From positions 483,501 through 547,500 of the forward strand of contig NZ_CP007031.1 in NCBI RefSeq assembly GCF_000224005.2: 64,000 nt of DNA, written 5' to 3'. The notes beneath the pieces were generated by a model. It worked only from the letters and a program-made list of their open reading frames with translations. It ran no database searches and was not told the DNA's origin. This document shows, piece by piece, positions 1 to 11,131 of this stretch (its first letter is position 1; each line of letters begins with the position of its first letter). The stretch comes from Marichromatium purpuratum 984 (GTDB lineage Bacteria; Pseudomonadota; Gammaproteobacteria; Chromatiales; Chromatiaceae). Both the position numbers and the translations under genes were made by a program.

Positions 1-530
1 TGGTCGGCGATCTCTCGCAGCCGCGCGGCGGGCGGATGTCCGGCGGTCATCGCAGCCACCAGCACGGGCTCGACGTCGACCTGTGGCTGACCCTGGCAGC
101 GTCGCCGGCGGATGCGCGAGCGCTGCTCGACGAGGGCGATCCGCCGAGCCTGGTCAGCGGTGATCGGGTCAACCGGCGTTGGGGCGAGGATGCGCGCTTT
201 CTCATCGAGTGGGCGGCGCGCCGCCCCGAGGTCGACCGTCTGTTCGTCAATCCGGCGATCAAGCGCGCGCTCTGTGACGCCACCGGTGGCGCCGACTGGC
301 TGCGCAAGGTACGGCCGTGGTGGGGACACGACGCCCACACGCACGTGCGTCTGGCCTGCCCGGAGGACAGCCCGGCCTGCGAGCCGCAGTCGCCGATCCC
401 GGCGGGGCCGGGCTGTGGCGCCGAACTCGACTGGTGGTTCAGCGCCGAGGCGCGCAGCCCGGGCAGTGGGCGACGCGTCGCCGAGCCGACCCCGCCGGCG
501 GCCTGCGCGCGGCTGTTGAACGCCCCCTGA
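1..530 (+). CDS. mepA: Penicillin-insensitive murein endopeptidase MepA, 3' part
   Basis: The gene is cut by the window start; the frame is open from base 3 and ends with TGA at 528-530. MepA is a periplasmic LAS-type metallopeptidase that cleaves D-Ala-mDAP cross-links in peptidoglycan. The visible part holds both zinc-binding blocks of the family: GHRSHQHGLDVDLW (first His and Asp ligands) near residue 20 of the visible part and the late block WWGHDAHTHVRL. The signal peptide and N-terminal part lie outside. It is followed after 92 bases by smc on the same strand. Confidence 0.9.
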   Translation, partial: VGDLSQPRGGRMSGGHRSHQHGLDVDLWLTLAASPADARALLDEGDPPSLVSGDRVNRRWGEDARFLIEWAARRPEVDRLFVNPAIKRALCDATGGADWLRKVRPWWGHDAHTHVRLACPEDSPACEPQSPIPAGPGCGAELDWWFSAEARSPGSGRRVAEPTPPAACARLLNAP

Positions 531-622
531 GCCGGTCCGCCCGATGACGCGCCAGCCCACTGGTCATGCGGGCTCGGCGCGTTTCGCTGTACCCGTTGCA
601 TGGCTTCCGGTATGTTTCTCGC

Positions 623-3600
623 ATGCGTCTCGAAAAGATCAAACTCGCCGGCTTCAAGTCCTTCGTCGACCCCACCAGCGTCGCCTTCCCCAGCAACCTC
701 GTCGGGGTGGTCGGCCCCAACGGCTGTGGCAAGTCCAATGTGATCGATGCGGTGCGCTGGGTGATGGGCGAGAGTTCGGCGAAGATGCTGCGCGGCGAGT
801 CGATGGCCGACGTCATCTTCAACGGCAGCACCGGGCGCAAGCCGGTGGGCACGGCGAGCATCGAGCTGGTGTTCGACAACAGTGACGGTCGCGCCGGCGG
901 CGAGTACGCGCGCTTTGCGCAGATCTCGGTCAAGCGTCAGGTCACCCGCGACGGCCAGTCGACCTACTTCCTCAACGGCGCGCGCTGTCGTCGGCGCGAC
1001 ATCCAGGACCTCTTCCTCGGCACCGGCCTGGGGCCGCGCTCCTACGCCATCATCGAGCAGGGGATGATCTCGCGGATCATCGAGGCCCGTCCCGAGGACC
1101 TGCGTCTGTTCCTTGAGGAGGCCGCCGGCATCTCCAAGTACAAGGAGCGCCGCCGCGAGACCGAGAACCGGATGCGCCACACCCGCGAGAACCTGGAGCG
1201 GCTCGACGACCTGCGCGAGGAGGTCGGCAAGCAGCTCGAACACCTCGAACGCCAGGCCGCCACCGCCGAGAAGTACACCCGGCTCAAGGCCGAAGAGCGT
1301 CAGCTCGGGCTCGAGCTCAAGGCGCTGCGCTGGCGCGCGCTGGCCACCGAGATCGCCACCGACGATCGGCACATCGCCGAGGCCGAGACCGGTGCCGAGG
1401 GCCATCTCGCCGAGCAGCGCCGGATCGAGTCCGAACTCGAGCAGCGGCGCGCGGCACGCGCCGAGGCCGGCGAGTCCTTCAACAAGGTTCAGGAGCGGTT
1501 CTACGCGGTGGGCGCCGAGATCGCCCGCACCGAGCAGGCGATCGAGTTCGCCAGCCAGGCGCGCGCGCGCACCGAGTCCGAGCTGGCGCGGCTCGACCAG
1601 GAACAGGGCGACGCCGCGCGTCATCTCGAACGCGATCGCGCCCGTCTGGTCGAGCTGGAGCAGGCGCTCGCCGCCGACGAGCCCGAGTTGGCCCGCGCCG
1701 AGCAGGCGCTCGCCGAGGTCGCCGGCTCGGTGATGACCGCCGAGGAGCAGTTGCGGTCGTGGGAGGCGGAGTGGGACCGCTTCAACCGCGAGGCGGCGCA
1801 GCCGGCCGAGCAGGCACAGGTCGAGCGCGCGCGGATCAATGCCATCGAGCAGCGGATCGAACGCGATCGCGAACGGCGGCGCCGGATCGAGGAGGAGGTC
1901 TCGCGGCTGCGCTCGGCCGACGTCCACGAGCGCATCGAGGTGCTGGAGGAGCAGGAAGAGGTCTGTCTGGCGCGGATCGACGACTTCGAGCAGCGCCAGC
2001 ACACCCACGCCGAGACGCTCGCCGAGCACGACCGGGCGCTGCGCACGCTCGCCGCCGAACTCGACCAGGTCCGCACCGAGTTGCAGCAGACCAAGGGTCG
2101 CCACGCCTCGCTGCTGGCCTTGCAGGAAGCTTCTCTGGCCGAGTCCGCAGGGGGCGACTGGCTCGCCGGGCGCGGACTGGCCGACGCGCCGCGGCTGCTC
2201 GACGGTCTGGAGGTCGAGCCGGGCTGGGAGCGAGCGGTCGAGTGCGTGCTCGGCGAGCGGCTCGGCGCGCTCGGCTGTGATCACCCGGAGCGGCATCTCA
2301 TCGCACCTGCCGCCGTGCCCTCGGGGGTGATGCTGTTTGACAGCGCCGCCACCTCGACGGCGGCGGTTGGCGAGACTCTGGCCGCCCGGGTGCGCGGCAG
2401 CGGTCCGCTCGACGCGCTGCTTGTCGGCGTGCTGGCCGCCGAAGGGGTGGAGCAGGCGCTCGCCGATCGCGCGCGACTCGCCGCGGGCGAGTACTGGGTG
2501 ACCCGTGAGGGGTTTCGCGTCGGTCGCGACTGGTGGCGCGCGCCACCGACCGACGATGACGGCGTGCTGGCGCGCGCCGAGGCGGTCCGCGGTCTCGAGC
2601 AGCAGATCGAAACGCTGGAGGCGCGCGAACAGGTGCTGCTCGAGGACGACGAGCAGCGTCGCGCCGCGCGCGCCGAGGCCGAGCAGGTTCGCGCCGCGAC
2701 CGCTGCCACCCTCGCCGAGTATCAGCGCGAGCTGTCCACGCTGCGCTCCGAGCTGGCCGGGCTGCGCACCCGTGACGAGCACCAGCGTGCCCGTCTGCAG
2801 GCGCTCGCCGAGGAGCGGACCGAACTCGAGGAGCAGCGCGCCGAGGCGCTGCTGGAGATGGAGGACCGGCGCGAGCGCTTGCACGACCTGCTCGCCGAGG
2901 TCGACGCCCTGGCCGAGCGGCGCGAGTCGCTCGACGGCGAGCGCGAGCGGCTGCGCGCGGTGGTCGCCGAGGGGCGCGAGCGCGAGCGTGGCTGTCGCGA
3001 ACAGGCACAGACGCTGCGGGTACGGGTCGAGTCCAACCGCACCGCGCAGACCGCCACCCGTCACAGCCTAGACCGCGCCGAGGAGCGCGGCGCCCAGCTC
3101 GCCGAGCGGCGCGAGACCCTGCTCGACAGCCTGGAGGCGGGGGTCGAGCCGCTGGCCGAGCAGCGCGAGCGGTTGGAGGAGCAGCTCGAACTGCGCGTCG
3201 AGATCGAGGCCCGACTGGGCGAGGCGCGCGCCCGGGTCGAAACCCTCGAGGCCGAGCAGCGCGCGCTCGAACAGGCGCGCCAACGCCTCGAACAGCTGCT
3301 CGCCGGCGCCCATCAGGGGCTCGACGCGCTACGTCTGGCACGCCAGGAGCGGCTGGTGCGCCAGCGCACCCTGGAGGAGCAGCTCGCCGAGTCCGCGGCC
3401 AGCGCCCCGACGCTGCTCGAGGGTCTCGACCCCGAGGCCACCGAGGAGGTCTGGCAGCAACGCCTGACCCAGACCGGCAATCGCATCCAGCGGCTCGGCG
3501 CGATCAACCTCGCCGCCATCGACGAGTTCAAGGAGCAGTCGCAGCGCAAGACCTATCTCGACGCCCAGCATGCCGACATCTCCGACTCGCTCGAGACCCT

Positions 3601-4108
3601 GGAGCAGGCGATCCGCAAGATCGACCGCGAGACCCGCACCCGCTTCAAGGCGACCTACGAGCAGGTCAACAGCGGTTTCCAGGCCATCTTCCCGCGGCTG
3701 TTCGGCGGCGGTCACGCCTATCTGGAGCTGACCGACGACGACCTGCTGGAGACCGGGGTGAGCGTGATGGCACGCCCGCCGGGCAAGCGCAACTCCAGCA
3801 TCCACCTGCTCTCCGGCGGCGAGAAGGCGCTCACCGCGGTGGCCCTGGTGTTCGCCATCTTCGAGTTGAACCCGGCGCCTTTCTGCATGCTCGATGAGGT
3901 CGACGCCCCGCTCGACGACGCCAACGTCGGGCGCTTCTGCGAGCTGGTGCGCTCGATGTCCGACCGGGTGCAGTTCATCTTCATCAGCCACAACAAGGTG
4001 ACCATGGAGATCGCCGACCACCTGCTCGGCGTCACCATGCACGAGCCCGGCGTCTCGCGCCTGGTCGCCGTCGACGTCGATGAGGCGGTGCGCCTGGCGG
4101 CGGTGTGA
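623..4108 (+). CDS. smc: Chromosome segregation SMC ATPase
   Basis: Full-length SMC of 1161 residues, the normal size. It is the ATPase core of condensin, which organises and segregates the nucleoid. Walker A is GPNGCGKS at residues 31-38; the C-terminal signature is LSGGEKALTAVAL followed by the Walker B run FCMLDEVDAPLDD. Between them lie two long Glu/Arg/Ala-rich coiled coils broken by a hinge around residues 500-650. I chose ATG 623 (MRLEKIKLAGFKSF), because this is where family similarity begins; an in-frame ATG at 566 adds 19 residues that do not resemble the family. zipA and ligA follow, as in many gammaproteobacteria. No scpA or scpB is nearby. Confidence 0.97.
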   Translation: MRLEKIKLAGFKSFVDPTSVAFPSNLVGVVGPNGCGKSNVIDAVRWVMGESSAKMLRGESMADVIFNGSTGRKPVGTASIELVFDNSDGRAGGEYARFAQISVKRQVTRDGQSTYFLNGARCRRRDIQDLFLGTGLGPRSYAIIEQGMISRIIEARPEDLRLFLEEAAGISKYKERRRETENRMRHTRENLERLDDLREEVGKQLEHLERQAATAEKYTRLKAEERQLGLELKALRWRALATEIATDDRHIAEAETGAEGHLAEQRRIESELEQRRAARAEAGESFNKVQERFYAVGAEIARTEQAIEFASQARARTESELARLDQEQGDAARHLERDRARLVELEQALAADEPELARAEQALAEVAGSVMTAEEQLRSWEAEWDRFNREAAQPAEQAQVERARINAIEQRIERDRERRRRIEEEVSRLRSADVHERIEVLEEQEEVCLARIDDFEQRQHTHAETLAEHDRALRTLAAELDQVRTELQQTKGRHASLLALQEASLAESAGGDWLAGRGLADAPRLLDGLEVEPGWERAVECVLGERLGALGCDHPERHLIAPAAVPSGVMLFDSAATSTAAVGETLAARVRGSGPLDALLVGVLAAEGVEQALADRARLAAGEYWVTREGFRVGRDWWRAPPTDDDGVLARAEAVRGLEQQIETLEAREQVLLEDDEQRRAARAEAEQVRAATAATLAEYQRELSTLRSELAGLRTRDEHQRARLQALAEERTELEEQRAEALLEMEDRRERLHDLLAEVDALAERRESLDGERERLRAVVAEGRERERGCREQAQTLRVRVESNRTAQTATRHSLDRAEERGAQLAERRETLLDSLEAGVEPLAEQRERLEEQLELRVEIEARLGEARARVETLEAEQRALEQARQRLEQLLAGAHQGLDALRLARQERLVRQRTLEEQLAESAASAPTLLEGLDPEATEEVWQQRLTQTGNRIQRLGAINLAAIDEFKEQSQRKTYLDAQHADISDSLETLEQAIRKIDRETRTRFKATYEQVNSGFQAIFPRLFGGGHAYLELTDDDLLETGVSVMARPPGKRNSSIHLLSGGEKALTAVALVFAIFELNPAPFCMLDEVDAPLDDANVGRFCELVRSMSDRVQFIFISHNKVTMEIADHLLGVTMHEPGVSRLVAVDVDEAVRLAAV

Positions 4109-4450
4109 GGGCGAGCGACCAGCGACCAAGGGATTGAACCGCCAAGGCGCGAAGGACGCAAAGAAAAGTCCATGCTTACCGCTTCAGCACTGGCGCCAAT
4201 CCCCGCTGGTGGCTGCTTGCTGGTAGCTGATCACTTTGTTCATCCTTTGCGCCCTTTGTGTCTTTGCGGTTCACCGTTACTGATCGCGCTCGCGCGGCGC
4301 TGCTCCTCTACAGCGCCGGGCCTCGGCATTGTTATACTCATGCGCACGAAAACGCGGGTCTGGGGCCGAGTCGCGCCTTGGTCGCCCGCTGGAATCCCGC
4401 GCCTCTGCGCGGGGCGAAATCCCGTCACCCGTGCAGCAACCGAGAGCCGA
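4109..4450. other. Non-coding gap smc-zipA holding a repeat element and a possible zipA promoter
   Basis: These 342 bases contain no gene. Two CCAGCGA-like units (about 4114-4127) follow the smc stop by a few bases. An element bounded by inverted motifs comes next (4134-4275, listed separately). TATACT at 4333-4338 could be the -10 box for zipA, though no good -35 box is visible. Confidence 0.6.
4134..4275. repeat. Inverted-repeat-bounded element of the GAACCGC family
   Basis: The left end reads TTGAACCGCCAAGGCGCGAA and the right end, in inverted orientation, closes with GTCTTTGCGGTTCA, so the 142-bp unit is bounded by imperfect inverted repeats of about 30 bp. The inside has CTGGTGG/CTGGTAG heptad-like words. 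The same end motif recurs at 7510, 13853, six times in 14041-14652 and several times in 22141-22850. Confidence 0.7.
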
Positions 4451-7440
<2,990 letters not shown>

Positions 7441-7852
7441 GGCCGCCAGCCGTCAGTCGCCAGCCGCCAGCCGCCAGCCGCCAGCCGCCAGCCGCCAGCC
7501 GCCAGCAAATTGAACCGCTAAGACTCAAAGGGTGCAAAGAACGCGTTTTAAAAGCGCTTTAGCGGCCACTTTTTATGTGGAAGCTGGTACTCGACGACAG
7601 CGGTAAAGACGATCGAGACGAGCAGGGGAGGCTCTGCCCGCCAGTCACCAGTTGGTGGGCGGGCTCGTCTGTCGCCGCTGACGCCGGTGTGCACGCCCAC
7701 TGTCGGCTGGGGGCTGATCGCTGGTAGCTGGCGACTGTCGCCCCTTCCCCCATTGCCCGGCGGCGGCGGCTGATGCAAGATTGGGGCGCGGGCTGGCGGT
7801 CTCGCCCGCGGGGTTTCACGGCGGCATGCCGCCCTCACCGCAGGGATCGATC
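7441..7852. other. Non-coding gap after ligA: heptamer array plus degenerate repeat sequence
   Basis: 412 bases without a convincing gene. The first 100 are the array and GAACCGC motif listed separately. Downstream are scattered CTGG/CCAG heptad words (for example near 7648-7665 and 7720-7740), which look like decayed copies of the same element. Frames open across it translate to repeat-derived Arg/Pro-rich sequence and were not called. Confidence 0.6.
7443..7540 (+). repeat. CCGCCAG heptamer array followed by GAACCGC motif
   Basis: Nine consecutive 7-bp units occupy 7443-7505; seven are perfect CCGCCAG and units two and three are variants (CCGTCAG, TCGCCAG). The motif TTGAACCGCTAAGACTCAAA follows at 7510. 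The array starts 2 bases after the ligA stop. The order stop codon, heptamers, GAACCGC motif is the same as at the LOV gene and thiO on the other strand. Confidence 0.9.
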
Positions 7853-8125
7853 ATGAGCGAACTGTCCCCCGAGCAGCAGATCCTGATCACCATGCGCAAG
7901 ACGCTGACCGCGATCGTGCGTGATCTCACCCCGCCGCAGGGGATGCGCCATCCTCTCTCGGCCTCCACCATCGACGAGGTCCGCCAGTGTCTCGGCATGA
8001 TCGCCGAGCGCGAGCGTCTGCTCGCCGAGCGCGACGGGCGCGGTGGCGAGCGTCCGGTCTATGCCGACCAGCCCGGCGCGGCGCAGGTGGTGCCGATCGA
8101 CAGTCTCAGGTCGCGCAAGGACTGA
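7853..8125 (+). CDS. Small conserved-looking protein of unknown function
   Basis: 90 residues, soluble, no membrane segment or signal peptide. I do not recognise the family. Visible features are a probable helical N-terminus (LSPEQQILITMRKTLTAIVR), a central block LTPPQGMRHPLS, a second helix with EVRQCLGMIAERERLL, and a tail with the motif PVYADQP. Start ATG 7853 is chosen over an in-frame ATG at 7781, whose extension is translated non-coding sequence. It ends 4 bases before the GTG of the carbonic anhydrase-like gene, so the two are probably co-transcribed. Confidence 0.75.
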   Translation: MSELSPEQQILITMRKTLTAIVRDLTPPQGMRHPLSASTIDEVRQCLGMIAERERLLAERDGRGGERPVYADQPGAAQVVPIDSLRSRKD

Positions 8126-8129
8126 GCCG

Positions 8130-8912
8130 GTGAGGAGCCAAAACCGCTGCGCGGTCGGGCTGGCCGTGCTGGTGGCGCTGTGGGGCGACGGCGTCGTGGG
8201 CGACGACGCGCTGAGCTTTCCGCTCGATCCGCCCTGGGGCTATGTCGGCGATGCCGCCCCGGAACGTTGGGGCGGGTTGGATCCGTCTTTCGCCACCTGC
8301 GCCGAGGGGCGCTCGCAGTCGCCGATCGATATCCGTGGCGCGCGCCGCATCGTCTACACGCCACTGCTGTTCCGCTATCGCTCGCATCAGCTCGAGCTGG
8401 TCAACACCGGGCGAGGGGTCCGGCTGCTCACGCCGCCGGGGAGCGCGCTGGTGATCCGGGGCAGCGCCTACGATCTCTCCTACGTCGACTTCCACGTTCC
8501 CGCCGAACATCGCATCGAGGGCGAGCGTTACGACGCCGAGCTGCAACTGGTGCATCACGATCGTCAGGGTGGTCATGCGGTGGTGGCGGTGGGCCTGCGC
8601 GCCGCCGAGCGCGACAATCGCATCTTCGAGCGTATCCTCGATCATCTGCCTGCGCGCCCGGGCGAACGCACTCGTCACCGTCAGATCGGGGTCAATCCGC
8701 TCTTCCTGTTGCCGCTCGATCGCGGCTATTTCCGCTATCACGGTTCGCTCACCCAACCGCCGTGCCGGGAGTCGGCGCTGTGGCTGGTGTTCGGTGAGCC
8801 GCTCGAGGTGGGGGTGGGGCAGTTGCAACGGCTGCGTGCCGTGATCGGGGAAAATGCCCGCCCGGTGCAGCCGCGCAACGGGCGCGAGGTGCTGGCGCTG
8901 CCGCGTTACTGA
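8130..8912 (+). CDS. Alpha-carbonic anhydrase-like secreted protein lacking zinc ligands
   Basis: 260 residues with an N-terminal hydrophobic signal segment (about 8-25), so probably periplasmic. The alpha-carbonic anhydrase fold is clear: SQSPIDI (63-69) and YFRYHGSLTQPPC near the C-terminus. However, the first metal block reads VDFHVPAEH where active enzymes have an HFH pattern, and the second reads AELQLVH where they have ELHLVH. Two of the three zinc histidines are therefore Asp120 and Gln139, with only His122 kept. It may be inactive or bind metal differently, like carbonic anhydrase-related proteins. GTG 8130 is the start that gives a signal peptide. Confidence 0.87.
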   Translation: MRSQNRCAVGLAVLVALWGDGVVGDDALSFPLDPPWGYVGDAAPERWGGLDPSFATCAEGRSQSPIDIRGARRIVYTPLLFRYRSHQLELVNTGRGVRLLTPPGSALVIRGSAYDLSYVDFHVPAEHRIEGERYDAELQLVHHDRQGGHAVVAVGLRAAERDNRIFERILDHLPARPGERTRHRQIGVNPLFLLPLDRGYFRYHGSLTQPPCRESALWLVFGEPLEVGVGQLQRLRAVIGENARPVQPRNGREVLALPRY

Positions 8913-8927
8913 GCCGGGCGGGGGTGG

Positions 8928-8950
8928 CCCGCGTCCCGCCGGGACGCGGG
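8928..8950. terminator. Hairpin between convergent genes
   Basis: CCCGCGTCCC-GCC-GGGACGCGGG is a perfect 10-bp stem between the stops of the carbonic anhydrase-like gene (+) and the parvulin gene (-). It has no T tract, so it is a probable bidirectional terminator-type hairpin rather than a classical one. Confidence 0.55.
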
Positions 8951-8958
8951 GACTCGGG

Positions 8959-9795
8959 TCAATCCTCCTTGGGCGTGACCGTCACGATCTCCTCGTTGAG
9001 TTCGACCATGGCGCCGTCACGCATCTCGGTGAGTTGCTCACCGAGCGCGCGACGCTTGAGCATGGCGCTGAGCTGCGGCTTGGCATCTTCGAAGCTCGGC
9101 GGCTCGGCCTTGCGGGTTTCCTGCAATTCGATGACGTGCCAGCCGAACTGGGTCTGCACCGGCTTCTCGGAGTGGCTGCCGGGTTTCATCGCGGCGACGG
9201 CCTCGGCGAAGGGGGCGACCATCTGGCCGGCGTCGAACCAGTCGAGTTCACCGCCGTTCTTGCCGGTCGGGCCGAGTGAGTGCTCCTTGGCCAGTTCGGC
9301 GAAGTCGGCGCCCTTGTCGAGCTGCTTGATCAGCTTCTTGGCGGCCGCCTCGTCCTTGACCAGGATGTGACGGGCCTTGTACTCGGTGCGAGCGGCACGC
9401 TCGACGACCTGGTCGTAGGCCTCCTTGAGCGCCTTGTCGGTCGGCTCGATGTCCGCGGCCATGGCGCCGAGCGCGGCGCTGGAGAGTACCTTCATGCGCT
9501 GCAGTTCAAGCGCCATGGCGACCTCGCGACTGTCGTCGAGGTCGCGCCGCTCGGCCTCCTGGGAGGCCACCACCAGGTTCATGAACTCGTCGAAGGCGCG
9601 CTGCTGCACCGCCTGGGTGTCGGCCTCGGGGTTCTGCTGCAGCCGTTCCACATAGAACAGCCGGAAGAGGTCGAGCGGGTACTCGACACCGTTGACGGTG
9701 GCGATGACGGTGTCAGCGTCGGGCTCGGCCAGCGCGCTACCCGGTCCGGCGGCGAGCAGTGCGCAGACCAGGAGCGAGAGGGTGGATCTCTTCAT
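8959..9795 (-). CDS. Periplasmic parvulin-type peptidyl-prolyl isomerase
   Basis: 278 residues. A signal peptide (MKRSTLSLLVCALLAAGPGSALA) directs it to the periplasm. An N-terminal helical chaperone-like part (SurA_N-like) is followed by one PpiC/parvulin domain (about 130-235; KARHILVKDE at its start, GELDWFDAGQMVAPF and FGWHVIEL at its end). It should catalyse prolyl cis-trans isomerisation during folding of exported proteins. It is the last gene of a minus-strand run yciB-yciI-ppiC, 138 bases after yciI. Confidence 0.9.
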   Translation of the reverse strand: MKRSTLSLLVCALLAAGPGSALAEPDADTVIATVNGVEYPLDLFRLFYVERLQQNPEADTQAVQQRAFDEFMNLVVASQEAERRDLDDSREVAMALELQRMKVLSSAALGAMAADIEPTDKALKEAYDQVVERAARTEYKARHILVKDEAAAKKLIKQLDKGADFAELAKEHSLGPTGKNGGELDWFDAGQMVAPFAEAVAAMKPGSHSEKPVQTQFGWHVIELQETRKAEPPSFEDAKPQLSAMLKRRALGEQLTEMRDGAMVELNEEIVTVTPKED

Positions 9796-9933
9796 GGTGA
9801 AACTTCCGTGGGTTGGGGTGAATGGGCAGGTGCCGGATCGCTCACGAGGCGGCTGGCGCCTGTCGCGAGCTATCGACGAATCCGCGTTCGGCGCTTTCTG
9901 CGACCCCGGACGACGATGTCGGTTCCTTGACGC

Positions 9934-10245
9934 TCAATCCGCCGGGGGCGGGAAGACCTGCTTGAAGGGGCGTACCTCGACCTCGGCGTAGACGCCGGCG
10001 GCACGATAGGGGTCGGCCTCGGCCCAGGTGCGGGCGGTGTCGAGATCGGCGAACTCGGCGACCACCAGCGAGCCGGTGAAGCCGGCGCTGCCGGGGTCGG
10101 CGGCATCGATCGCCGGGTGTGGGCCAGCGAGCACCAGGCGCCCGGCGTCGTGCAGTTCGCGCAATCGCTCGAGGTGCGCGGGGCGGGCCTCGAGACGACG
10201 TTCGAGGCTGTCCGGGATGTCGACGGCGATGATGGCATAGAGCAC
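9934..10245 (-). CDS. yciI: YciI family protein
   Basis: 103 residues covering one YciI domain, a small dimeric ferredoxin-like fold. The family's conserved His is in GPHPAIDA and the Asp-Pro-Tyr of the C-terminal part is in [13 protein letters not shown]. The biological role is unclear. The start is GTG at 10245, one base after the yciB stop, so the two are translationally coupled. The pair yciB-yciI is common in proteobacteria. Confidence 0.9.
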   Translation of the reverse strand: MLYAIIAVDIPDSLERRLEARPAHLERLRELHDAGRLVLAGPHPAIDAADPGSAGFTGSLVVAEFADLDTARTWAEADPYRAAGVYAEVEVRPFKQVFPPPAD

Positions 10246-10246
10246 G

Positions 10247-10921
10247 TCAGTCGGCCTCCTGCGGGCGAGGTTCGTCTTCGATGTGGCGGGCCAGATAGAA
10301 CGCCTGGAGCAGCACGAAGACCAGGGTCATCCCCATCATACCGAACAGCTTGAAGTTGACCCAGATCTCCTCGCTGGCCTGGGCGCTGGTGCAGAGTGCG
10401 AGCAGCTCGCCCTGGAACTGACCGGCGCAGCTGGTGAGGTCGACGCTGGCGAGCCCGCTGCCGGCGAGCAGCGCCTGATGGGCGGCGAAGAAGCCACTGG
10501 CGACATAGACCACGAGCAGGTTGGTCAGACCGAGCACCAGGAAGAAGACGACCCACATCAGGTTGAGCCGGCGCCACACCGTCGGCTCGACGCTGACCGC
10601 GTGTCCCATGGTGCGCTCGACCAGGGTGCGTTGACCGATCAGTTGGCTGGCGAGGAAGGCCGCGGCGAACAGCCAGTTGACGATGGTCGGTTTCCACATC
10701 ACGAAGATCGGGTCGCGCAGGGCGAGGGTCATGCCGCCGAACACCACCAGCAGCCCCAGGGTGACCAGGTGCATGGTCTCGACCCGGCGCTGGCGCCACC
10801 AGGTCCAGCCGAGCTGCAGCGCCGCGGCGAGGATCGCCACCGTGGTGGCGACATAGATGCCAGCGAGCTTGTAGGCGACGAAGAACAGCAGGATGGGGAA
10901 GAAGTCGATCAGCAGTTTCAT
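10247..10921 (-). CDS. yciB: Inner membrane septation protein A family (YciB/IspZ)
   Basis: 224 residues with five or six transmembrane helices, starting with the typical [18 protein letters not shown]. YciB is linked to cell envelope synthesis and division in enterics, with an uncertain molecular role. The family blocks [12 protein letters not shown] and [16 protein letters not shown] are present. It is longer than the common form of about 180 residues because of a polar, Cys-containing insertion (about residues 155-195) before the last helix. ATG 10921 is chosen; a longer frame runs into the divergent promoter region. Confidence 0.92.
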   Translation of the reverse strand: MKLLIDFFPILLFFVAYKLAGIYVATTVAILAAALQLGWTWWRQRRVETMHLVTLGLLVVFGGMTLALRDPIFVMWKPTIVNWLFAAAFLASQLIGQRTLVERTMGHAVSVEPTVWRRLNLMWVVFFLVLGLTNLLVVYVASGFFAAHQALLAGSGLASVDLTSCAGQFQGELLALCTSAQASEEIWVNFKLFGMMGMTLVFVLLQAFYLARHIEDEPRPQEAD

Positions 10922-11084
10922 GGTGTGTGGTGGTGTCCTTCGTTGGCCTCTGGTCCGTGCCCGGCGCCGGGTCGTTGCGCGATAGTCGCGGCGGCACCCG
11001 GCAGCTCTCCAAGAGCATACGGGCAAGGGCCGGTCGCGGTAAATGGGGCCGCGGCGGCGTTGTAATCACCAGGGGCGGGCGCTG

Positions 11085-11131
11085 TATAGTGCCCGCTCGT
11101 CCTGAAGGCTTTGATTCGAGAGGAGGTGTGG
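11085..11131 (+). promoter_or_regulatory. Possible -10 box and strong ribosome binding site of the symporter gene
   Basis: TATAGT at 11085-11090 resembles a -10 hexamer, with TTGTAA about 19 bases further upstream as a poor -35. AGGAGG at 11121-11126 lies 5 bases before ATG 11132 and decides that start over an upstream in-frame codon at 11111. Confidence 0.4.

Noticed and set aside
47-3064. 1005-residue open frame on the minus strand
   Set aside because: It is the shadow of smc: at this GC content the complement of a Glu/Leu/Arg-rich gene stays open. It has no start context or recognisable domain.
7548-7838. 96-residue frame on the minus strand in the ligA gap
   Set aside because: It covers decayed repeat sequence, has no ribosome binding site and a biased Arg/Pro composition.
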